The position numbers were made by a program, and so were the translations under genes. A stretch of 64,000 bases of DNA from assembly GCA_028564705.1 (NCBI GenBank), contig JAPXFQ010002820.1:112501-176500 (forward strand). The letters run 5' to 3'. Position 1 is the first letter of the stretch. Each line of letters begins with the position of its first letter. The stretch comes from Apricaphanius iberus. Its lineage: Eukaryota > Chordata > Actinopteri > Cyprinodontiformes > Aphaniidae. Under the pieces are notes generated by a model. The model saw only the letters and a program-made list of their open reading frames with translations. It searched no databases and was not told the origin of the DNA. Of this stretch, positions 55,714 through 64,000 are shown one piece after another.

Positions 55714-56235
55714 TTTTCTGATAGACAAGCACCCACTGAGAAACAGACTCTGGTAATTGGCAGCTCAATAGTCCGAAATGTGGCATTAGACACACCATCA
55801 ACCATAGTCAAGTGTTTTCCAGGGGCCAGAACGAGCGACATAAAATCCCACCTGAAACTGCTGGCTAAGGATAAGCGTAAATACAGTAAGATTGTAATTC
55901 ACGCAGGCGGTAATGACATCCGGTTACGCCAATCGGAGGTCACTAAAATTAGTGTTGCTTTGTTGTGTAAGTTTACTAAAAAGATGTCGGACTGTGTAAT
56001 TTTTTCTGGTCCCCTGGCCGATCGGACCAGTGACGACAGGATTAGCCGCATGCCGTCATTTCATCGATGGTTGTCTGAGTGGTGTCCAGCAAACAACGTG
56101 GGCTACATTGATAATTGGAAAACTTTTTGGGGAAAACGTGGTCCGATCCGGAGAGACGGCATCCATCCAACTTTGGATGGAGCCGCTCTTCTTTCTAGGA
56201 ATCTGGACAGATTTATTAGCCCTTTAAAACACTGA
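55714..56235 (+). pseudogene. LINE ORF1 esterase-like (SGNH) domain
   Basis: The open stretch reads KQTLVIGSSIVRNVALD, then VIHAGGNDIRLRQSEV, VIFSGPLADRTSDDRISR and RRDGIHPTLDG, ending LDRFISPLKH and TGA. GSS (nucleophile Ser), GGND and DGIHP correspond to SGNH blocks I, III and V. Such esterase-like ORF1 proteins are known from CR1/L2-type LINEs. An upstream TGA at 55711 and lack of a start show 5' truncation or decay. The ORF2 of the same LINE follows from about 56880, beyond a Harbinger MITE. Confidence 0.75.
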
Positions 56236-56304
56236 CAAACCAGGGTCCAGACCAGGAAGCAGAGTTGTAGTTTAACCCATCTCTCTGCAGCTTCTGTACT
56301 GTTA

Positions 56305-56858
56305 AGCTTGGTTTATGCTGCCCGAGGTCTGCACGGCTCCACGCGGCCAAATTACGTAATTTCAGCAACCACACCTCTCCGCGCAGCCTCCTCCCGCCCC
56401 AAAATTTCTGCACCGCGCACCTAGGAAAATTTGTAACTATGCGGACAGTCCCGTGCGGAAAAACATGGCGGACTGGCAAGAGCTCATATTGCTGGAGGTT
56501 CGTAAATAGACATCTTTATGATTCTGCTGATAGAGATCACTGTGATCAACTGTGTTTTAATGGACGAGGGGACAGTCTCCTTTTTCGTCTTTTTTCCTAA
56601 GTAAACAGCATAAAGTTCTGCTTTGTTTAAGCTCACAGGTGTCACCATCTTGTAAACAACAGTGATTACTACTTCTACTATGGTGTAGTGTTGTATGCAT
56701 GCCGTAGAGCCCTACACCGCCCCCTACAGTCGTCAAGAATATTGGCTCTCAGCAGGGACAAGCCGCAAAAAGTATAAACGCTGCTCGAAGGCGTCCCGGC
56801 CGGTTCCGCACGTCTCGTTTCCGCGCAGAATGTTCATGCATCAAGCATAAACCAAGCT
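56305..56858. mobile_element. Harbinger-like MITE, copy 2, inside the LINE
   Basis: TTA at 56302-56304 and 56859-56861 flank inverted ends AGCTTGGTTTATGCTG and AGCATAAACCAAGCT. The ends resemble those of 27113-27700. No ORF. Confidence 0.8.
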
Positions 56859-56861
56859 TTA

Positions 56862-58685
56862 CCCACTCAATACCCCATTTAGATAGTATCTTGCCCACGG
56901 CCAAAATCAAATTGACTTACAGTTAACCTGACTAAAGCAAACTATGAAAATCTCATTAAAATAAATACAGCTCGGACCAAACAAGGAGATACGGCAATTA
57001 GATGTGGTTTACTAAACATAAGATCCCTCTCCTCAAATAATTTATTAGTAAATGACTTGATATGTGATAGTAACATTTATCTATTTGGCCTATCAGAAAC
57101 CTGGCTGCAGCAGGAGGATTTTGTAATTATGAGTAAACTCCTTCCACTTATCAACATTTTCACATTCCTATAAGTACTGGGGGAGGAGGAGTTGCAAAAC
57201 TTCATTCAGATTTGCAAATTCGTCCTAGACCAATTATTAACTACTGCTCTTTTGAACATCTAATGCTCAGTTTTCCTCATCCAAGCTGCAAAACATTAAA
57301 ACCACTTTTCTTTGTGTTTTTTTATCGTCCACCAGGCCCTTACTCTCAATTCTTGGACCAGATTCAGATTTTTATCTGACTTAGTTTAGAACACTGATCA
57401 GGTAACTATAGTAGGGGATTTTAATATTCACATGGCCATTGAAAGTGATAGCCTAACTGTAGCCTTTAATATTATCTTAGACTCAATTGACTTTACTCAG
57501 AAAGTGAAGGGACACACACACTCTGGTCAACACACTTTAGACATTGTATCGACATATGGCACTGAGTGTGGGGAAATAACGGTCCTCCCGCATAACCCAG
57601 TCTGACCATTTTTTGGTAACGTTTGAATTTACCTTACCCAACGTTCCAAAATCTGAAAAAAAATTTCATTACAGTTGAACATTATCAGAGTGCTGTAACA
57701 AGTTTTAAAGAATCTGTTCCATTCTTGCTTCCCTATGTGTCTCAGATAACCACAGTGTACCGCAGTAATTCCAACACTAACCCTTCAGAAATTGATGGTC
57801 TGGTTCAAAGTATTACTTCCTCATTGCGCTTGGCACTAGACAGTGTAGCCCTCTTAAAAAAGAAGGTAATCAGTAATAGGAGGCTGGCCTCCTGGTTTAG
57901 TGCAGATTTGCATACTTTAAACAGAATACTAGGAAACTGGAGAGAAAACGGCACTCTACACACTTAAATGATCTAACCTGGAAAAATAGTCCACTACTTT
58001 ATAAAAACGCCCTTCAACAAGCTAGAACAGCATATTTTTTTCGTCATTAATAGAGGTAAGTAAAAACAATCCTAGGTTTCTTTTTAGTACAGTTGCCAAA
58101 CTTACCCAGAGTCATAGCTCTGTTGAGCCAACTATTCCCCTTCTCTCAGTAGTGATGAGTTTATGGTATTCTTCATAAGTAAAATAAATTATATTGAAAA
58201 TAAAATCATTGGCATTCTCCCAAACATGACTAACTCTCTTTCATTAAATGAGCCAGTATCAGAGAGAGCTGTAGAACCATGTTAATGTTTGTACCGTTTT
58301 GATTCTGTTAAACTTTCGGAATTATCACAAATATTAGCTTCACCTAAACCCTCACCTTGTATGTTAGACCCAATACCAACCAAATTATTTAAGGAAGTGT
58401 TCCCTCTGGTTAATGACCCTATTCTAAACATGATGAATATATCTTTAATAAATCAATGTGTGTCTCAGGAATTTAAGGTTGTAATTAAACCTTTACTTAA
58501 GAAACCCTCCCTGGATCAAAAATACTTTGCTAACTACAGACCTATATCTAACCTTCCTTTCTTATCCAAAATTCTTGAGAAAATAATTGCTAATCAAGTA
58601 TGTGAGCATCTAAACAGCAACAACCTGTTTGAAGAATTTCAGTCAGGTTTTAGAGTTCATCATAGCACTGCAGCTGGTTTTAGCA
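56862..58685 (+). mobile_element. L2-like LINE ORF2: endonuclease and RT start
   Basis: About 56990-57120 encodes IRCGLLNIRSLSSNNLLVND and IYLFGLSETWLQQED (endonuclease). Near 57410 GDFNIHMAIESD and near 57500 a GHTHSGQHTLDIV block follow with a stop before SDHFLVTFEF. 58289-58680 encodes KPSPCMLDPIPTKLFKEV, FANYRPISNLPFLSKILEKI and EEFQSGFRVHHST (RT motifs). Stops and frameshifts are frequent. It is cut near 58685 by the next LINE. Confidence 0.8.
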
Positions 58686-59993
58686 TTCCTGAGATTTTTT
58701 TGTGTAACTGTTTACAGGCCTCCTAAACAGAAAGCACTTTTTATTCAAGAATTCTCAGAGTTTTTATCAATTCTGCACAAATCCTTTGAAAGGATCATTT
58801 AAGCTGGTGATTTTAATCTACACTGGATAACCTTTTAGACCCTTTATCAACAGATTTTTTAACATCTTGAGTTATATGGATTTTACCCAGCATGTCACAC
58901 AGCCAACTCACAACAGAGGACACACACCGGACTTGGTCATCACCTATGGCCTGCCCACAATTGTATTGATTGTTGCAGAATCTTTGATCATTATTGTGTG
59001 TTTTTTAAAATCCCCAGTTTTATTAAGCGGGAGACATCTGTGAGAACTGTAATGAAATGCCATCTAACCCCTGAAGTTGCTGCTGGTTTTCTTGAAGCTT
59101 TTAAAAAGACCCCTTCTATTAATTTAGCCGCCTCCCTGTGATTTTATTGTCAATGATTTGAACAGCAGACTTCGATCTATCCTAAACCTGCTCGCTCCAC
59201 TTAAAGTTAAACATGTACATCCAAAACATGCATCACCATGGAGAAATGAATACCTTAGAAAACTAAAAAGAAATTGCAGGTTGGCAGAGAGAAAATGGAG
59301 GAAAAATAAGATCACAATAAATGGGCAGATTTATACTGACCTACTAAGATTTCACATTAATGCAGTAAGAAAGTCAAGAAATGCTTGCTTCTCCAAAATA
59401 ACATTTTCCACAATTGCTAACATTTTTAACTGTGACACTAATTAACTTCAGAAACCCCCTCAAACGCTTTCTGTGAGGAGTTTGCAGCCCACTTCAGAGG
59501 GAAGGTAGACACCATCAGATGTAATACTTTATCCTCTCAAAGTAACATGATTTTAGACGAATCTGAATGTGTCTATAACAGAGGAAAGGCTGGACAGTTT
59601 TGTCCTGGTAGAGACAGAGAGTCTTATTTTCATTTTATTTCTTCAGTGAGGCCCACCACATGTGTCTTGGACCCTATCCCTACAAGATTTTTCAGGCAAT
59701 TTTATGATTCTTATAGAGAAGTGCAATCTAGATTTAATAATTTAAACAATTTCCGGCCGGTATCTAACTTACCTTTTTTAAGCAAAATTTCGGAAAAGCT
59801 TGTTTTAATTCAACTTAGTGGCTTTATTAACGCTCAATGTCCAAGAGAAATTTCCGTCTAGTTTTAGGGTGAACCACAGCATCTCACAGACAGGACTTTT
59901 ATGGTAAGTTTAGATACCTGTTCCTCCAGGGTCCACAGCATCACATGTGGTGTGCCCCAGTGTTCGATTTTAGGTCCAGTGGTTTTTAACCTT
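58686..59993 (+). mobile_element. Second L2-like LINE, endonuclease to RT
   Basis: CVTVYRPPKQKALFIQEFSE opens the endonuclease tail at 58705. 59158-59445 encodes LNLLAPLKVKHVHPKHASPW and RKLKRNCRLAERKWRKNK; 59547-59861 contains TTCVLDPIPTRFF and NNFRPVSNLPFLSKISEKLV. It continues after a Tc1 insertion at 61648. The sequence resembles 48270-48600 at the RT core. Confidence 0.78.
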
Positions 59994-59995
59994 TA

Positions 59996-61645
59996 AAGGT
60001 CCTTCTCAAAAAAATTCATATTGTGATAAAGTTCATTATATTCTGTAATGTACTGATAAACATTAGACTTTCATATATTTTAGATTCATTGCACACAAAT
60101 GAAGTAGTTCAAGCCTTTTATTGTTTTAATATTGATGATTTCGGCCTGGGAACGCCTCGGGATTCCTCCCGAGGAGCTGGCCCAAGTAGCCGGGGAGAGG
60201 GAAGTCTGGGCCTCTTTGCTTAGGCTACTGTCCCCGCGACCCGACCCCGGATAAGCGGAAGATGATGGATGGATGGATGGATGATTTTGGCATACAGCTC
60301 ATGAAAACCCAAAATTCCTATCTCAAAATTTTAGCATATTTCATCCGACCAATAAAACAAAAGTGTTTTTAATACAAAAAAAGTCAACCATCAAATAACT
60401 TGTTCGGGAATCCCTTTGCAGAAATGACTGCTTCAATATGGCGTGGCATGGAGGCAAACAGCCTGTGGCACTGCTGAGGTGTTATTGAGGCCCAGGATGC
60501 TTCGATTGCGGCCTTAAGCTCATCCAGAGTGTTGGGTCTTGCGTCTCTCAACTTTCTCTTCACAATATCCCACATATTCTCTATGGGGTTCAGGTCAGGA
60601 GAGTTGGCAGGCCAATTAAGTACAGTAATACCATGGTCAGTAAACCATTTAGCACTATGAGCAGGTCCCAGGTCGTGCTGAAAAATGAAATCTTCATCTC
60701 CCTAAAGCTTTTCAGCAGATGGAAGCATGAAGTGCTCCAAAATCTCCCGATAACTAGCTGCATTGACCCTGACCTTGATAAAGCACAGTGGACCAACACC
60801 AGCAGCTAACATGGCACCCCAGACTATCACTAACTGTGGGTACTTGACACTGGATTTCAGGCATTTTGGCATTTCCTTCTCCGCAGTCTTCCTCCAGACT
60901 CTGGCACCTTGTTTTCCGAATGACATGCAAAATTTGCTTTCATCCGAAAAAAGTACTTTGGACCACTGAGCAACAGTGCTGCTTCTCTGTAGCCCAGGTC
61001 AGGTGCTTCTGCCGCTGTTTCCCATTTCCTGCGCACGCCTGTGCACAGTGGCTCTGGATGTTTCGACTCCAGACTCAGTCCACTGCTTCCGCAGGTCCCC
61101 CAAGGTCTGGAATAGGTCCTTCTCCACAATCATCCTCAGGGTCCGCTCACCTCTTCTGGTTGTGCAGCATTTTCTGCCACACTTTTTCCTTCCAACAGAC
61201 TTCCCACTGAGGTGCCTTGATACAGCACTCTGGGAACAGAAATTTCTTTTTGTATTTTACCCTCTTGCTTGAGGGTGTCAATGATGTCCTTCTGGATAGC
61301 AGTCGGTCGGCAGTCTTACCCATGATTGCGGTTTGGAGTAATGAACCAGGTTGGGCGTTTTTAAAAGCCTCAGGAATCTTTTGCAGGTGTTTAGAGTTAG
61401 TTGATTGAGATGATTAGGTTAATAGCTCGTTTAGGGAACCTTTTCATGATATGCTACTTTTTTGAGATAGGAATTTGGGGTTTTTGTGAGCTGTATGCCA
61501 AAATCAAAAATATTAAAACAATAAAAGGCTTGGACTACCTCAGTTGTGTGTAATGAATCTAAAATATATGAAAGTCTAATGTTTATGAGTACATTACAGA
61601 AAATAATTAACTATCACAATATGCAAATTTTTTGAGAAGGACCTG
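59996..61645 (-). mobile_element. Tc1-like transposon with decayed transposase
   Basis: TA at 59994-59995 and 61646-61647 flank inverted ends AGGTCCTTCTCAAAAAAATT and TTTTTTGAGAAGGACCTG; similarity of the two arms extends about 200 bp. The minus strand encodes transposase pieces: KANFACHSENK and SFGKQGARVWRKTAEKEMPK with an upstream SDES-like first Asp region, VIVWGAMLAAGVGPLCFIKV, then NMWDIVKRKLRDARPNTLDE after a frameshift. A stop follows LPSAEKL. A Rex-like LINE tail is inserted at 60143. Confidence 0.88.
60143..60287 (+). mobile_element. Rex-like LINE 3' end with GATG tail, nested in Tc1
   Basis: It encodes WERLGIPPEELAQVAGEREV then WASLLRLLSPRPDPG and a stop, followed by tandem GATG units. 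The Tc1 text GATGATTTTGG is repeated on both sides as a target duplication. Tail and coding end suggest the Rex3/RTE clade, the same family as 39785-40430. Confidence 0.78.
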
Positions 61646-61647
61646 TA

Positions 61648-61891
61648 TATGCTCCCTCTTGGTGGTTTCATTCGGAGACATGGAGTGAACTTTCAGAGTT
61701 ATGCTGATGATACACAGTTGTACGTCTCCGTGTTTCCAGATGACACACAGCCAATGGATTCACTTTTAAACTGTATTTTAGACCAACCAGGACAAAACTG
61801 AAAGGATGTTATTACTTTAGAGTCATTTAATTAAACATTTCTGCAAAACTCATGGTGTATGTCTCTCTGACGAGGAGGTAAGACGATGTCA
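61648..61891 (+). mobile_element. LINE continuation after the Tc1 insertion
   Basis: TATGCTCCCTCTTGG and TTATGCTGATGATACACAGT (YADDTQL) match 48359-48437, so it completes the LINE interrupted at 59993. It is deleted soon after the YADD motif. Confidence 0.75.
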
Positions 61892-61899
61892 GTCTAGAG

Positions 61900-62095
61900 C
61901 GGGGGGGGTTTGGTCCTCGAGGGCCGCATTCCTCTAAGTTTTCCAGGCAACCCTGCTTCAACACACCTGACTCAAATCAAATGGATCCAACAGCCAATGA
62001 ACTTTTGTACAATTACTATTTCATTTTATTCAGTTGTGTTTGCGCAGGGAAACATGGAAACCTTGCAGGATGAGGGCCAAGGTTCCCCACCCCTG
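61900..62095. mobile_element. hAT-type MITE with 8-bp target duplication
   Basis: GTCTAGAG at 61892-61899 recurs at 62096-62103. The body reads TGGTCCTCGAGGGCCGCATT at one end and CCCCACCCCTG at the other, with inner inverted similarity (GCTTCAACACACCTGACTC). No ORF. Confidence 0.85.
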
Positions 62096-62189
62096 GTCTA
62101 GAGGAATCATGCCAGTGGGGAAGGTTCAGGCAACCAAAAGCGAAGCCGGAGGAGCTCTGCAGCCGTACACTGGTGTAGTGTACCTAAAA

Positions 62190-62415
62190 TACAAATTATA
62201 GGCCTCTCTCATCTTTTTAAGTGGTAGAACGTGCACAATTGATGGCTAACTAAAAACTTTTTTGCTCCACTGTATTCCCCAACAGGAACTAAATCTCATT
62301 TTGGAATTTGATTTTAAATAGTCTCTGAATCTTCCCATAAAATGTAGTTCAAGTGAGATATTAACCCCATCTATTCCCTACATTAATATTGTTCTATTCT
62401 TCTTGATGCCCTCAG
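62190..62415 (+). other. Intron 3' part of gene C
   Basis: Matches 1660-1888 in inverted orientation and ends with the acceptor GCCCTCAG at 62415. Confidence 0.7.
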
Positions 62416-62496
62416 GTCTTCCACAGCATCATATCTGTTGCTAATTAAGAAGTTCATGCTAAAACTAAAGAGATTAACTCCATTCTTTATTACAAG
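62416..62496 (+). other. Start of last exon of gene C, upstream of chosen ATG
   Basis: Frame 1 reads LPQHHICC and TAA, as in gene A; the frame of the ATG meets TAA at AATTAAGAAG. The stretch is therefore untranslated in the predicted product. Confidence 0.6.
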
Positions 62497-64000
62497 ATGC
62501 CTAAAAGGGTGGAAATAAAGGAAGAACCAGAAAAACAGCAGAGGAGTGAGCCAACAGTCAAAGAAGAACATATTGAATTGTGGATCTCTGAAAATGAAGG
62601 ACAGTTTGTTGTGAAGCAGGAAAACAACACTTCTCCTCTTACTCATTTTCACGAGATATTACCCAATGATGAACCAAAAGAGCTGTGGGATATAGAGATA
62701 AAGGAGGAGCTAGAACCTGTACAAACTAGAGAGGAACCAGAAGATCCAGAACCAACGAAAATAAAAAATGAACCAGAACCTGTGAAGATGGAAGAGAAAA
62801 GGGAGGATTTCTGCAGTGATCTGAATGAAGTAAAGCAAGAGACGGACAAAATCATGACTGCTTTTAATGAGCAAAAAGACAACAGTGGACCAGAACAGAA
62901 CAAGAATCAGCCCTCCCCTACAAATCATCCTAAAACTGAGAACCACAATCAGGAAGAAGGCGACCATAACTACTCAAAACCAAACAGAGATGAAGATCAG
63001 AGGAGAAATCGGGACCCCAGAAATCACAGGGACAATTTGGACAATTCAGATCTAAAAAAACATCAAACAGATTTGGTTTCTTGTAAAATATGTGGTAAAC
63101 ATTTCAATACAGTGAAGGACTTACCTGCCCTTCTGAGATCCCACACAGGGGAGAAACTCTCTCCTGGTGAAGTGTGTGGTAAATGTTATGGATCCAGTCA
63201 CAATCTGACTTTAAACAGAAGTACTCACAAAGGTAAAAAGCCCCATTCTTGTGATTTGTGTGATAAATCTTTCACATTCAAACGTGGTTTGGTTGATCAT
63301 ATGACATCTCACACAGGTGAAAAGCCTTTTTCTTGTTATCTGTGTGACAAGTCTTACACATCCAAACGTGGTTTGGTTTTACATATGATGGCTCACACAG
63401 CTAAAAAGCGTTTTTCTTGCAATCTGTGTGACAAATCTTTCATATCCAAAAATGGTTTGGTTGATCATAGGAGAGCTCACACACGTGAAAAGCATTTTTC
63501 TTGTAATCTGTGTAACAAGTCTTACAGAACCACAAGTGGTTTGGTTGATCATATGATATCTCACACAGGTGAAAAGCCTTTTTCTTGTGATCTGTGTGAC
63601 AAGTCTTACAGAACCAAACTTGGTTTGGTTTATCATAAGAGAACTCACACAACCGAAAATACTTTTTCTTGTGACTTGTGTGATAAATCTTTCAGATCCA
63701 TAGCTGTATTGGTTTATCATAAGAGAACTCACAGAGGTAAAAAGCCCTTTTCTTGTAATCTGTGTGACAAGTCTTACAGAACTAAACGTGGTTTGGTTGA
63801 GCATAGGAGAGCTCACAGAGGTGAAAAGGTTTTTTCTTGTGATCTGTGTGACATATCTTACAGAACCAAACGTGATTTGGTTGAGCATAGGAGAACTCAC
63901 AGAGGTAAAAAGCCCTTTTCTTGTAATCTGTGTGACAAGTCTCACAAAACCAGACGTGGTTTGGTTGATCATATGATAGCTCACACAGGTGGAAAGCCTT
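62497..64000 (+). CDS. C2H2 zinc-finger protein, gene C (partial, 3' end off window)
   Basis: Paralogue of genes A and B and a probable nuclear DNA-binding protein. From ATG at 62497 it starts MPKRVEIKEEPEKQQRSEPT, with a long acidic and polar region to about residue 190. The degenerate pair (CKICGKHF...LLRSH, GEVCGKCYGSSH) follows, then at least nine C2H2 fingers to the window end. Several linkers depart from HTGEKP: HTAKKR, HTREKH, HTTENT, HRGKKP. Phe of the CDKSF core is often Tyr (CDKSY). The exon starts at 62416 after GCCCTCAG; both plausible upstream frames meet TAA before the ATG (after LPQHHICC and after SVAN), so the internal Met at 62497 is the only workable start in this exon. Confidence 0.92.
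   Translation, partial: MPKRVEIKEEPEKQQRSEPTVKEEHIELWISENEGQFVVKQENNTSPLTHFHEILPNDEPKELWDIEIKEELEPVQTREEPEDPEPTKIKNEPEPVKMEEKREDFCSDLNEVKQETDKIMTAFNEQKDNSGPEQNKNQPSPTNHPKTENHNQEEGDHNYSKPNRDEDQRRNRDPRNHRDNLDNSDLKKHQTDLVSCKICGKHFNTVKDLPALLRSHTGEKLSPGEVCGKCYGSSHNLTLNRSTHKGKKPHSCDLCDKSFTFKRGLVDHMTSHTGEKPFSCYLCDKSYTSKRGLVLHMMAHTAKKRFSCNLCDKSFISKNGLVDHRRAHTREKHFSCNLCNKSYRTTSGLVDHMISHTGEKPFSCDLCDKSYRTKLGLVYHKRTHTTENTFSCDLCDKSFRSIAVLVYHKRTHRGKKPFSCNLCDKSYRTKRGLVEHRRAHRGEKVFSCDLCDISYRTKRDLVEHRRTHRGKKPFSCNLCDKSHKTRRGLVDHMIAHTGGKP

Noticed and set aside
55714..56235. Host SGNH esterase gene
   Set aside because: No start codon, an adjacent stop, and LINE endonuclease and RT sequence downstream in the same orientation show a LINE ORF1.

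Overview
The window reads as teleost fish genomic DNA. It is AT-rich and intron-bearing. It is packed with fish-type transposable elements: L2-like LINEs with TTGCC, TGATT or AATTC-type tails, Rex-like LINEs with a GATG tail, Tc1/mariner, hAT, piggyBac and Harbinger copies, and a tRNA-derived SINE. It also holds three C2H2 zinc-finger genes with the acidic, KRAB-less N-terminus common in fish. The species cannot be named from the sequence.

Host genes. Three paralogous zinc-finger genes lie at the left edge (gene A, minus strand, 3' end outside the window), at 38.0-39.7 kb (gene B, plus, complete last exon) and at the right edge (gene C, plus, 3' end outside). They share an N-terminal acidic region, two degenerate fingers and then at least 9-12 canonical fingers. 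Genes A and B also share roughly 650 bp of upstream DNA in inverted orientation (2.45-3.12 kb and 37.27-37.93 kb), and genes A and C share intron sequence. A single orphan exon-like segment lies at 28.62-28.75 kb. No other convincing host gene is visible.

Mobile DNA. The most interesting object is a 5.4 kb Tc1/mariner-type element (3842-9259). It is bounded by perfect 27-bp terminal inverted repeats and TA duplications. It carries a broken DDE transposase on the plus strand and, divergently on the minus strand, an intact three-exon gene for a coiled-coil plus BEN-like protein. To its right is an L2-like LINE split by a piggyBac-like copy (11.05-12.37 kb). From 13.9 to 28 kb come LINE fragments, a palindromic Tc1 derivative, a long inverted repeat pair, a two-copy foldback family and a Harbinger MITE. 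From 29.5 to 37.1 kb are a hAT MITE, several anonymous repeats, a coiled-coil ORF element with a GATTCT-type tail and L2 pieces. From 39.8 to 50 kb are Rex-like LINEs, one of them split by a foldback transposon with tRNA-like modules in both arms, then another LINE. From 50.5 to 62.1 kb are a SINE, a hAT element with an 8-bp target duplication, a BED-finger hAT remnant, a second piggyBac-like copy, a LINE with an esterase-like ORF1, and a LINE split by Tc1, itself split by a Rex-like LINE end.

The layout fits a zinc-finger gene cluster expanded by segmental duplication in a transposon-rich region. A functional link between the fingers and the transposons is plausible from what is known of such genes, but nothing in the sequence proves it. 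All calls rest on reading the sequence; no database search was possible.
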